NCBI RefSeq assembly: GCF_017742995.1
Contig: NZ_CP072426.1
Coordinates: 1-64,000, forward strand
Source: Pseudoalteromonas viridis
Lineage (GTDB): Bacteria > Pseudomonadota > Gammaproteobacteria > Enterobacterales > Alteromonadaceae
Reading direction: 5' to 3'
DNA: 64,000 nt
Below the pieces are notes generated by a model. That model saw only the letters and a list, made by a program, of their open reading frames with translations. It ran no database searches and was not told where the DNA came from. A program made the translations under genes and the position numbers. Shown piece by piece: positions 53,801 through 60,396 of the stretch. Position 1 is the first letter of the stretch, and every line of letters starts with the position of its first letter.

Positions 53801-54577
53801 TGCAAAGTGCTTTTGCTGCCAGTGCGCAAAGTCGCGATACTGGATAGCCAATGGCGTGAGTGAGCTGGGCACGCCTTGTTCAAGCGACTGGTAAATGGCA
53901 AAAAACTCTTTGCTCAGGACGTCCATCGACCAGCCGTCGGAGGCGATATGATGCATATTAAAGCTTAAAATCGCCTGACAGTGCGCAGTCTCATCGTGTG
54001 ATAGTTGCAAATAGCTGGCCCGCACCATCAGATCCCGGCTGAGATCAAACGCGCGGTTGGCTTCGCGAACCAGATAAGCGTTGGCGGCTTGCTGCGGCGC
54101 ATCCTGTTCACTCAAGTCCAGCACTGTGATGCTCAAACGGGTGTCTTCCAGCACACGCGGGCTGGGTGTGCCCGCTTGCTCATCAAAAACCGTTCTTAGC
54201 ACCTCATGGCGCTGCACTATGGTATTGAGGGCTTGCTCAACTTTAGCCACATCCAGTTGCCCCTGCACTGCAAATGCCATCGGCATATTGTACTCGCTGG
54301 AGCCACCATTCAGTTTGTCAATAAACCACAAGCGCCGCTGCGAAAAAGACAATACCGGCGGCTCACCTGATGGCGCTTTGGCAACCCCAACTGGCGACTC
54401 AGCCGCGCCACTTTGACGCTGCTCAATTGCGTGTATAATCTCTTGCTTATTGTGTTTCAGAAAATCTTTTTCACTTGCAGTCAAAGCCTTAAGCTTGCCT
54501 CTGACGAGTAGCTTACCCTGATCATCAACACTGAGTTTGATCCCTTTCTCGCCGAGCTGTAAAAAGAACTGTTTCAT
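47894..54577 (-). CDS. NRPS 'A', two modules (Pro-like atypical, Phe)
   Basis: 2227 residues. Layout: TubC_N docking (1-55), canonical C (HHIASDGWS near 214), A1 (FDVSAQE near 737), T (near 1092), canonical C (HHIASDGWS near 1286), A2 (FDAGTWE near 1821), T (GGNSI near 2168). A1 has the QFTPLTFDVS frame of Pro-type domains, but its code D-V-Q-F-C-A-H-V-A-K differs from the Pro codes D-V-Q-[LF]-I-A-H-V-V-K, so the substrate is open. A2 reads D-A-W-T-I-A-A-V-C-K, Phe. Although it is the first gene transcribed, it starts with a docking domain and an elongation-type C domain, so it should accept a chain from another synthetase. The tail ends AELEEMDW, acidic, probably pairing with B. The ATG at 54577 has only a weak ribosome site. 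Confidence 0.95.
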   Translation of the reverse strand: MKQFFLQLGEKGIKLSVDDQGKLLVRGKLKALTASEKDFLKHNKQEIIHAIEQRQSGAAESPVGVAKAPSGEPPVLSFSQRRLWFIDKLNGGSSEYNMPMAFAVQGQLDVAKVEQALNTIVQRHEVLRTVFDEQAGTPSPRVLEDTRLSITVLDLSEQDAPQQAANAYLVREANRAFDLSRDLMVRASYLQLSHDETAHCQAILSFNMHHIASDGWSMDVLSKEFFAIYQSLEQGVPSSLTPLAIQYRDFAHWQQKHFAQGELEKQLAYWQQHLQGVPALHQLPLDASRPAEKQYRGELVTSQLSSQVASELLALARACQLTPFMLLHGALALVLSRHSNSKDIVIGSPVANRQDPALAPLIGFFVNTLVLRVNTDFDTLHDYLAHVRAVHLAAQSNQDVPFEQLVEVLNVPRNNAYSPLFQILLTTDNQFSAGAQHAEQVELGGASLEAMSEVSLTTKFDLDIHMSLNETGVSVGWTYDVALFEQAHIRQLNQHLCNVLSAMAALAQTENGPTKLAAIAMVSEQEQQQALTLASGAPITCQWQAVHQLLEYQARHNPDAIAVQAQARQLTYGEFNARADALAMRLVAEYGVTVGQPVAIVAQRSIDTLCAVAALLKAGATYVPLDPDAPQERLNYIVDELSLSLVLAHTQDTFAGLPCVRLDQADLWQPPEHTTALPEVGGDHSAYILYTSGSTGRPKGVHQRHSTLVNLTAHQAQVDGITQPYRTLQFTPLTFDVSAQELATSWRTGACLVLMSQQQKDQLQDLACLVAAQKIARLFVPPAVFDLMAEQAGSSPAIDMTALRQVCVAGDVLKLTPSIRQFMARHPQCDLYNHYGPTETHVATTCHVTQFDQDEASIGQAIANTQCLILDADLAPVPSGCVGELYVAGPGVALGYYNHPALTDERFIDAAHVQALPATSSRLYRTGDLVRMTSSGNLQYLGRCDEQIKIRGFRIEPGEISAVLESFDELESALVLAVGEADNKQLIAYVRPCITRETSEAEQQLTAGLSSALRSVLPAYMVPAAIVVVEQWPLTANGKIDRRALPAANIQQAQGEAPNTGTEQALAEIWARLLACDVEQLTRDADFFALGGHSLLSVRLVSLIRSEFEVDIAVKQVFSASTLSALAALIEQSAQASRPVIEALPRDTDSFELSYAQQRLWFIDQFQGSSAQYNMPLAFEVDGPFDLSVAQQALSTIVARHEVLRTVYQEGPNGPVQVILAPQPLTIRHLELDHLAGAQAQQQLEHLLVEDAQAPFDLATDLMLRASFISLSPARGVLLLNMHHIASDGWSLNVFSNEFFRLYAAFRDGQDNPLTPLDIQYADFAQWQRNWLQGDVLQQQLDHWQVQLSEAPGVHAIPLDYPRPAEKCYEGAMVSGKASAQLATQLRNMAAHYQMSPFMLLHAVLALTISRYSNSMDVVIGTPVANRLQAEVEPLIGFFVNILALRVNTDQPSLDSYLQHVTDVHLDAQSHQDLPFEQLVDALQIPRGDAHAPLCQIMASFNSTQAQPAADHTALEGLTFTPLMQAGCVAKFDLEVEFSLSETALQVNWIYDTSLFSEAHISDLSGHLMLLLERLVQTEMTQSLNTPPGQLSVLASEQSQYLVNALNDNYREYDRTLCIHQAFEQQVARNPNHTALIFADQQMSYAQLNGKANQLAHYLREQGCVSSDTLIGIALDRSLEMIIATLAVLKAGGAYVPLDPAYPPARLSYMLEDANIQTIISSEAILAAVNLAEFTVITLDDLLEETGLGQFSHCSEENLDSRALGLLPTSLAYEIYTSGSTGQPKGVLLEHQGIVNLADNQRRAFAISPRSKVLHFASMSFDAGTWEYAMALLNGATLVIADSEQRRSPEAITALLAQQQISHVTLPPAFLAMMPLDTSLALQALIVAGEACEPELVNQWSAHYPFFNAYGPTEASVCASYQRLYPGTPITIGKPLNNVSLYVLDSQMALVPPGVIGELHIGGDGLARGYHQRSELSAEKFVENPFYYYPAHRDSTRLYKTGDLARVLPDGSIEFVGRLDAQVKIRGFRIELSEVEAQLNRCEQLDSAVVLVKQASNGTDMLIAYIQPRSEQDDTSIIQQVEQYLHAQLPEYMVPSRFVMVPQWPLTPNGKIDKKALPEVAGSDSEQPYVAPETATEQALAEVWSALLGIEIGEISSHARFFEQGGNSILVTRLETQIRHRFAVEFAVKELFAQQQLKEQALHIDYLLSRQSDPQAEDDAELEEMDW
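51582..51603. repeat. 22-bp near-palindrome inside A1 of A
   Basis: Arms CTTGTCTCAC and GTGATACAAG (one mismatch) around GC, encoding PCITRETS at the matching position of an A domain from a different specificity group. The other A domains whose C-terminal subdomain lies in the window lack the motif. Confidence 0.8.
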
Positions 54578-54915
54578 ATTTTCGCTTTTGCAATCAAATT
54601 GATGATAAAGAAAAATACCGGGATCAGCCCCCCAGATAACGGGCAGTGATGTCGCCAGTACACAAGTCCAATCAGTCTTAATCCTTTTGCCATCTGAATG
54701 GCAAGCCCAGCATGAAGCTCAATGGCGATTGTCTCAGTAAGCGCTCGCAATTGAGTTGCTTTGCTGTCGCGCACCTTTCGATACACGATAACGCACATAA
54801 TTAAGTGAATTGGCATAACAAAGCCCTGCGTATCAGTGCAGCCGGCTCTGTCGTTTTTATTTTGCTATTATTGTCCGTCAGCGGCGCTAAGATATGTATA
54901 AATTCATAGCCCGAC
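54578..54915 (-). other. Leader region upstream of NRPS A
   Basis: About 340 bases between the small ORF and the ATG of A. An 80-codon frame here ends by ATGA overlap with A, but its sequence has no recognisable character and no good ribosome site. No promoter or clear structure was seen. Confidence 0.5.
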
Positions 54916-55143
54916 TTATGCGTCGAGCTCGCTTCTACTTAATGAACGCAGTGACGAATCCGGACAAACGTATACACCACTGCAGCCGTCTTTGTAGCCA
55001 AAGTCATAGGCCAACTTGAAGATATGATGGAGCAGCTGAACATCTACCGCACCTGAATTGGTGTTGTGACTATTCAGATTGATGCCTAACTCTGTCAACG
55101 CGTCATTTTTCATCTCATCAGTCCATGTTAAATAGTATTGCAA
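54916..55143 (-). CDS. Small hypothetical protein upstream of the NRPS operon
   Basis: A frame of 75 codons from TTG at 55143, or 65 from the ATG at 55113. The product looks protein-like rather than random: mildly acidic, with a central stretch VQLLHHIFKLAYDFGYKDG and GVYVCPD near the end. I do not recognise a family. It lies just downstream of the AT-rich promoter candidate and on the same strand as the NRPS genes, so it would be the first reading frame on their transcript. Ribosome sites for both starts are poor. It could be a small regulator, a conserved hypothetical, or a chance ORF. Confidence 0.4.
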   Translation of the reverse strand: MQYYLTWTDEMKNDALTELGINLNSHNTNSGAVDVQLLHHIFKLAYDFGYKDGCSGVYVCPDSSLRSLSRSELDA

Positions 55144-55203
55144 AGTGTTAAATTTTTAAGAGAACGCATTATTATGTGTTCTGCACTTTTTTCTACACTT
55201 TTA

Positions 55204-55229
55204 TTTATGAAAATTATAAATTTCATAAA
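55204..55229. promoter_or_regulatory. Inverted repeat over the -10 box, possible operator
   Basis: Perfect nine-base inverted repeat TTTATGAAA/TTTCATAAA with an eight-base spacer that contains the TATAAT. A dimeric regulator bound here would block or remodel the promoter. The regulator is unknown. Confidence 0.5.
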
Positions 55230-55241
55230 CCCAATTAATAA
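55213..55241 (-). promoter_or_regulatory. Candidate sigma-70 promoter for the NRPS transcript
   Basis: On the minus strand, TTATTA (55241-55236) is followed after 17 bases by a perfect TATAAT (55218-55213). The -35 match is weak (three of six) and the -10 is ideal. Transcription would start near 55206 and run through the small ORF into NRPS A. The surrounding 120 bases are strongly AT-rich. Confidence 0.45.
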
Positions 55242-55694
55242 GCTTTTATTTTTTATTGGCTTGAACGAAACGCTCGCGCTTACACTCTGCCTTCAAAACT
55301 GGCCTTAATTCAGCTAAGAATAACCGACCATAAACTTACAACAATTAACAACCACGCCTGTCAAAGGCGCCTTAGCATGCAGGCTACTTACCACAACTGA
55401 TACAACACACCCTCAGGTCAGGTCCGCAAACTTCATTGGGGAAGTTATACCCCATTCATCGGGACAATAACATGACGGTTTGAGGAATTATATGTTGCAA
55501 AATGATCCAAAAGAGACACAAGGGGCCTAAGCACGGCCTTTGATAAACCGGGTTTATACTGCTTACCAGGCTGATTATTTTGCAGATTATATTTATACGA
55601 CAATTGACATAATAAAGTCATAATAAACAGACTTTTTACTGTCATAGTCTCAAATACCGCGTATTTATTGGCACATTTGCAAAACTAGTATCCT
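55230..55694. other. Non-coding AT-rich stretch
   Basis: No convincing gene. A 66-codon minus-strand frame at 55445-55645 has no family features. There is a weak stem TGGGG/CCCCA at 55437-55454. Otherwise nothing was seen beyond AT-rich intergenic DNA upstream of the NRPS promoter. Confidence 0.5.
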
Positions 55695-55734
55695 TGTGCG
55701 GATTAACCGTCTGTCGACGGTAATAACCCGCACA
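55695..55734. other. 40-bp imperfect palindrome downstream of the ParB-like gene
   Basis: Outer arms TGTGCGG/CCGCACA and inner arms CCGTC/GACGG pair around a TGTC centre, with TTA/TAA pairs between. No T run follows on either strand, so a protein-binding site or mRNA 3' structure fits better than a rho-independent terminator. Confidence 0.6.
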
Positions 55735-55834
55735 GGTTATCGGCCTCATGCGTGCATTGTATCGAAGCAGTTCAGGTGACTGGTTTGTACCAGTCGCAAA
55801 TGAGGAAGAATAAAACCAGAGCTGCGCGGATTAC

Positions 55835-55852
55835 GCCACGCTATTGCGTGGC
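55835..55852 (-). other. Stem-loop at the stop codon of the ParB-like gene
   Basis: Seven-base stem GCCACGC/GCGTGGC with a four-base loop, overlapping the TAG stop (55841-55843). No T run follows, so it may stabilise the mRNA end. Confidence 0.45.
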
Positions 55853-56908
55853 TTGTTCGAGATGAGCAAGCACTTGCTCCAGCGCCGCTGAAACCGCTTT
55901 TTTATCCTGCCAGTCGAGTGTTGACCAGTCGACACCCGATGCCAGTTGGGTGACATCCTGCGTCAGCAACTTTTGCAGTGCTGTGGGCGAGTTGAATGAC
56001 GTGGTGATAAACGGCGTGTTGCTTTTTGCAGGTTGCTTTTTAATGCCTTTGAGCTGCTGCTCAATGAGATCTGAAATGGCGCGCTTATCCAGTGCGTTTA
56101 AGGTGGACTTGTCGTGCTCGGCTTTATACTGCGATTCTACCGACAAGATCAGCCGCTTCATTTTAACAAAAGAGTAATTACACCCGCACTCGTAGGCCGA
56201 CATCACAACAGGATAGCGCGACAGCACATTGTAATTGTCGTAAGCGCCCATCGAAATACCAAGTTTAGGCACAATCGTTCTGACTGTAAGACGAGACAAC
56301 CCGGCTTGCAGGCGTGCCTTGTTAAGTTGCTCAATTTCCATCATGGCCTGAGTGAAGGCCTGTAACTTTCCATACTGAGGCAGATCCTCGCGACTGGCAT
56401 TTTCCTGAAATTGCTTCACCTTGGTCAATAAGGGCTTACTGTCATAGACCTTAAACTGAGCGGCAGCCCCATATCCTTTGGCATACACCAGGGCAAAGAA
56501 ACGCCGGTGGCCGGTCAGAATTTGAAAGCGCCCTTCTTCCAGCGGATATACAGTGGGTACCTGGATCATCTCGGAGACCGAAATGTTATTACCCAGCTCA
56601 ATGATTGACTCTATGGTCTGAGACGCACGCTTCCAGTCTTCTGTGCCGTGCTGCAGGCAATTAATGATAATCGATTTGCCGATCAGCACATGGTTTTCTC
56701 CCTGGTACAGCTTGGTCAGCTGCGCTTTGCTCAGCTTACGCGCCACAAATAAACGGGCGTCTTCATCGCTGACAAAAATCGAGGGTAAAAACCGGCCATT
56801 GGTAGGGTCTGGTACAACGGAGCTTAGAAAAATGCTTTTGTATTCAAAAGACTCATCATTGAGTTCGGTTTTATTGTTCAGGTTGCTCAGCAGCATTTGC
56901 TCTAACAT
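55841..56908 (-). CDS. Solo ParB-like protein
   Basis: About 355 residues from ATG at 56908, preferred over the in-frame GTG at 56917 because GAG lies eight bases before it. It shows the ParB/Spo0J N-terminal pattern: ILTGHRRFFAL near 130-140 (the GHRR motif of the CTP-binding fold), then an ENASREDL helix near 170, then a helix-turn-helix-like segment near 205-230. ParB proteins bind palindromic parS sites and slide as CTP clamps. Most act with ParA in DNA segregation; VirB of Shigella is a solo member that relieves H-NS silencing. No parA is adjacent. Its position beside the NRPS control region raises a regulatory role, which is inference. A relic of a plasmid or chromid is another possibility. 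Confidence 0.8.
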   Translation of the reverse strand: MLEQMLLSNLNNKTELNDESFEYKSIFLSSVVPDPTNGRFLPSIFVSDEDARLFVARKLSKAQLTKLYQGENHVLIGKSIIINCLQHGTEDWKRASQTIESIIELGNNISVSEMIQVPTVYPLEEGRFQILTGHRRFFALVYAKGYGAAAQFKVYDSKPLLTKVKQFQENASREDLPQYGKLQAFTQAMMEIEQLNKARLQAGLSRLTVRTIVPKLGISMGAYDNYNVLSRYPVVMSAYECGCNYSFVKMKRLILSVESQYKAEHDKSTLNALDKRAISDLIEQQLKGIKKQPAKSNTPFITTSFNSPTALQKLLTQDVTQLASGVDWSTLDWQDKKAVSAALEQVLAHLEQATQ

Positions 56909-57130
56909 AATGATCACTCTGTTGACTACTGACTCGGGCCGTCAGCAAGGCGCTCGCCAGCAGCTAAAAACAGGGGTTCCTCTCCTTTGTCACTGGCGCA
57001 TTGACTCTCGGCTTTAGTGTAACTGAAACGGCGCGTTGCAACAATCTGCGCAGCTCGCCCTGCCAAGCCGACTAAAGTAAATGCCACATTGTGGGTTCGG
57101 TCAAGGCAGGAGATTATTATTTTGTTCGCT

Positions 57131-57292
57131 ATACCAATTTGCTTAATTAAGTGTTCTATTTTGAGGCGAGAAAATAGGGTCGATAACTAGGCAAAAATTT
57201 TGATATTTAGTCGTTCTAAATAAGAAATTTTTAACACAGTTAGCGTCATATTTGCTCCGTCAAATTGAACAGGTATTAAGTGAAATTGGTAT
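57131..57292. mobile_element. MITE-like element, 162 bp
   Basis: Bounded by inverted ends: ATACCAATTTGCTTAAT at the left and ATTAAGTGAAATTGGTAT at the right, identical over the outer ten bases. The interior is AT-rich with no coding capacity, so it would depend on a transposase elsewhere. I recognise the end sequence as a repeat type common in Alteromonadales genomes; this is from memory. Its right end lies inside the 3' end of the HExxH gene. No clear target duplication is visible. Confidence 0.8.
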
Positions 57293-58258
57293 CACAGAAG
57301 CGTCTATCAGATTATTTATGGCCTGCTGCTGCGATACCTGACCGGCCATATAGGGCTGCCAATATTGGTTTAGTTTAGCAAGCGGGTCCTGGCGGTTTTT
57401 ATATAACCCCTTCCAGTGCGCATAAGGTACAAAGGTATGTCCCTGTTCGGCGAGCGTCTGCCGGGTTACCTCACCAACCATGTAAAACAGCATGGGGTGC
57501 CATAATGACTTAAATTCAGCCTGCTTGCCCTGCGCTTTTGCCCGGCTTTGCAGCGCCTGATACAAAGGAGAATCCGGGAAGCTGGTGTGTGCTACCTCAT
57601 GAAACAACATTTCGAGTGCAAGCCCGTCTTGAAAACCCGCCTGATAGCTATTGATAAATGTAATCAAGTTCCTGCCAGAGGTAAAAGCCCCCGCGTGTGT
57701 AAACGGCCGGGCAACGGTTAAAACGCGATGCTGCTGCGCCACAATCACATTGGTCCCAAATATATCACTCAGTCGCGAACAAACCTGTTCGCCGTACCTA
57801 TCAAGCAATGCGATGCTTTGCTGCGTCCAGGCCTGATTCTGAGCCTGATGTTGCGGCCATATCTCGTCCCGATAGCTGCTCATCACGGCAAAATAGCCGC
57901 GCGTCAGGTTGTTGACCGGCAAGTCGGTCACCGCACTGTTGGCATCAAACAGGTGCTCCGTCAGCTCACTTAGTTCCGAATCACTGAACAGAGGGTGGAA
58001 CCTGGGCTGGCTTGTATGTAACTGATATTGCGAGATGGCGGCATGCCATTTTTGCCTGTCCTGCGCGTTTAATCCGTCCGGAAGAGCGCTGGGGTTGCGC
58101 GCCAGAAAGCTCAGATAGGCATGTAAGTTGTTTTCGGCTTTATTATTAAACACCAGCGCCTGCTCATTGCACTGCCAGCGTGGCTCAGATGCCTTTGCAG
58201 CAACGGGAGCCTGCAAAACAACACTCACTATAGCAGCAAGTAATCCGATTTTATTCAT
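57260..58258 (-). CDS. Secreted protein with HExxH metalloprotease-like motif
   Basis: 332 residues. The signal peptide has a hydrophobic core (about 4-19) and a likely cleavage after AKA (about 21-23), so it is periplasmic or secreted. HEVAH at 220-224 has the form of a zinc-metallopeptidase site within LEMLFHEVAHTSF. Cys 30 and Cys 160 could form a disulfide. I do not recognise a named family. The start at 58258 is supported by AAGGA eight bases upstream. The last ten residues (IPISLNTCSI) and the stop codon come from the end of the MITE-like element, so the original C-terminus was replaced or extended. It is a lone gene facing away from the pirin gene. Confidence 0.85.
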   Translation of the reverse strand: MNKIGLLAAIVSVVLQAPVAAKASEPRWQCNEQALVFNNKAENNLHAYLSFLARNPSALPDGLNAQDRQKWHAAISQYQLHTSQPRFHPLFSDSELSELTEHLFDANSAVTDLPVNNLTRGYFAVMSSYRDEIWPQHQAQNQAWTQQSIALLDRYGEQVCSRLSDIFGTNVIVAQQHRVLTVARPFTHAGAFTSGRNLITFINSYQAGFQDGLALEMLFHEVAHTSFPDSPLYQALQSRAKAQGKQAEFKSLWHPMLFYMVGEVTRQTLAEQGHTFVPYAHWKGLYKNRQDPLAKLNQYWQPYMAGQVSQQQAINNLIDASVIPISLNTCSI

Positions 58259-58501
58259 TGTGCTTTCCTTACATTGGGTCTTTCACTGTTGGTCGCACTC
58301 AGGCGTACCTTATTATTATACGCCGCCAGTATCTAACCGCTCAACTGAGCGGCTCCTGAACAGTTTAAATTCTATTAAAACGAACAAAACCTTCAATATT
58401 TGCAAATTTCATTCTCGCATTGCCATTGCTAAAGTGAACGCATCAGGCAAACACAGCGCATTGGACTAACTTTAACTGATGGCGCAAGCAACGAGGTTTT
58501 T

Positions 58502-59338
58502 ATGCAAATTATTCGTATCAATAAAGCGCAGGCGACGCAGGATGGCGCAGGCGTGAATATCAGCCGTATAGCAGGCTTCGATGGTAAAAGTTTAGATCCC
58601 TTTTTGATGATCGATGAACTTAAATCTGACAACAGCAGCGACTATATGGCGGGCTTTCCGCCCCACCCGCATCGCGGTATTGAAACTTTTACCTACATTC
58701 GTAAGGGCGGCTTTGAGCATCAGGATCAGATGGGCAATAAAAAAGCCATTCGCGCCGGTGATGTGCAATGGATGAGCACCGGACGCGGCGTGATCCATTC
58801 TGAAATGCCACTCAGTGACGCCGAGCAGGGCATGCATGGTTTTCAGATCTGGCTCAATATGCCGGCCAAAGACAAAATGCGTGCGCCCCGCTACTAGGAC
58901 ACAACCGAGCACAAGGCCCCCGTGATCACCACCGACTCCGGCGCAGAGCTTAAAGCGCTGGCAGGTAGCTGGCAACTGGACGGGCAGACTATTCAGTCGC
59001 CACTGAATGACTTAGCCGGTAATGGCGCCATTGCCGATGTTACTTTGCCCCCGGAGCAGCAGATCACGCTGGATATGTCGGGCTACGGCAAAGTGCTTAT
59101 TTACATTCACAGCGGCACATTGGCAGACACACGTCTGAGCGCCACTTATCAGTTAGAGCTGGACCCGGCTCATCCGGTCACACTGCAAAGTGGTGCCCAG
59201 GGCGTTGGCTTACTGTTACTGGCGGGTCAGCCAATCGGAGAAAAAATAGCCCACATGGGCCCGTTTGTGATGAACACCCAGGAAGAGCTGCAGCAGGCCG
59301 TGCGTGACTATCATGCCGGCAAATTCGGTAGCATCTAA
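58502..59338 (+). pseudogene. Pirin-family protein, interrupted by an in-frame amber codon
   Basis: The frame from ATG 58502 (GAGG upstream) to 59338 is a full-length pirin of about 278 codons, but codon 132 (58895-58897) is TAG. Its context, RAPRY-stop-DT, matches the usual RAPRYQ of the family, so one CAG to TAG change explains it. Metal-site motifs are intact before the stop: PHPHRG with two histidines near 57-59, and HSEMP near 100. As written, only the N-terminal cupin would be made (131 residues), unless the stop is suppressed or is a sequencing error. Translation could also restart at GTG 58922. Pirins are Fe-binding bicupins; YhaK of E. coli is related. The gene is followed at 44 bases by the reductase. 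Confidence 0.88.
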
Positions 59339-59382
59339 AACACAGCGCAGTAAAGATTTAAACAAATTAAGAGGACAAGACA

Positions 59383-60354
59383 ATGGGACGATTAATTGAA
59401 GGTAAGTGGCATGACGTCTGGTACGACACCAAAAGCAACCAGGGCAAGTTTAAACGCGAAGACGCGCAGCTGCGCAACTGGGTAACGGCCGATGGCAGCG
59501 CCGGGCCAACCGGCGACAGTGGCTTTAAAGCGGAATCTGGCCGCTACCATTTATACGTATCGCTGGCCTGTCCCTGGGCGCACCGTACGCTGATCTTCAG
59601 AAAGTTAAAGCAACTTGAGGCACACATTGATGTATCTGTGGTCAGCCCGGATATGCTCGAACATGGCTGGACCTTTGATAAAGCAACCGGCAGCAGCGGC
59701 GATGCCCTGTTTGAGCAAAGCTATATGCATCAGTTGTACACGCGCAACAAAGCTGATTATTCGGGCCGTGTCACTGTGCCTGTCTTGTGGGATAAACACA
59801 CACAGCGCATTGTCAGTAATGAGTCGAGCGAGATCATTCGCATGTTTAATTCGGCATTTAACGAGCTGACCGGCAACACCGATGATTACTACCCTGAGGC
59901 ACTGCGCCAGGACATCGACGATATCAACGAGTTTGTTTACCACAAAATCAATAACGGGGTATACAAAGCCGGGTTTGCCACCGAGCAGGCGGCCTATGAA
60001 GAGGCAGTGCAGGCCCTGTTTGACGCGCTCGAACAGCTGGAGCAGCGACTGAGCACGCAACGCTACCTGGTCGGCGATACACTCACGGAGGCCGACTGGC
60101 GATTATTTACCACGCTGATCCGCTTCGACAGCGTCTATCACGGTCACTTTAAGTGTAACCTGAAACAGATTGAAGACTATCCCAACCTGGCCGGTTATAT
60201 CCGTGAGCTTTATCAGTGGCCGAATGTCGCCGAAACGGTGGATTTTTACCATATCAAGCGTCATTACTACTTTAGTCACACCATGATCAATCCAACGCAG
60301 GTGGTGCCGGTCGGCCCGGATATCGACTACACCCAGCCACATAATCGGGGATAA
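59383..60354 (+). CDS. yqjG: Glutathionyl-hydroquinone reductase (YqjG/ECM4 family)
   Basis: 323 residues, the usual length for the Xi-class glutathione transferase family. The active-site motif ACPWAHR carries the catalytic Cys 63; the protein has an N-terminal thioredoxin-like domain and a helical C-terminal domain. These enzymes reduce glutathionyl-hydroquinones, releasing the quinol with glutathione disulfide formation, in the cytoplasm. GAGGA lies seven bases before the ATG. It probably forms an operon with the pirin gene; in E. coli yqjG and the pirin gene yhaK are also near neighbours. A strong terminator follows directly. Confidence 0.95.
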   Translation: MGRLIEGKWHDVWYDTKSNQGKFKREDAQLRNWVTADGSAGPTGDSGFKAESGRYHLYVSLACPWAHRTLIFRKLKQLEAHIDVSVVSPDMLEHGWTFDKATGSSGDALFEQSYMHQLYTRNKADYSGRVTVPVLWDKHTQRIVSNESSEIIRMFNSAFNELTGNTDDYYPEALRQDIDDINEFVYHKINNGVYKAGFATEQAAYEEAVQALFDALEQLEQRLSTQRYLVGDTLTEADWRLFTTLIRFDSVYHGHFKCNLKQIEDYPNLAGYIRELYQWPNVAETVDFYHIKRHYYFSHTMINPTQVVPVGPDIDYTQPHNRG

Positions 60355-60365
60355 GCCCCGTAAAC

Positions 60366-60396
60366 AGCCACTGTAAACCCCGTTTACAGTGGCTTT
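60366..60396 (+). terminator. Rho-independent terminator after the reductase
   Basis: Perfect 13-base stem (AGCCACTGTAAAC and its complement) with a CCC loop, followed by TTTGTATTACTCTT. It ends the pirin-reductase transcript. Confidence 0.85.

Noticed and set aside
1..54577. CRISPR-like interpretation of the repeated NRPS segments
   Set aside because: Repeats are long coding domains with no spacer pattern; they reflect module homology.
54574..54816. 80-codon minus-strand frame with ATGA overlap to NRPS A
   Set aside because: The overlap is suggestive of coupling, but the translation looks random and has no good ribosome site.
55445..55645. 66-codon minus-strand frame in the NRPS upstream region
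   Set aside because: No family features, AT-rich composition, no ribosome site.
58922..59338. Separate 138-codon gene after the pirin start
   Set aside because: Same frame as the upstream pirin part and completes the family; the break is a single TAG.
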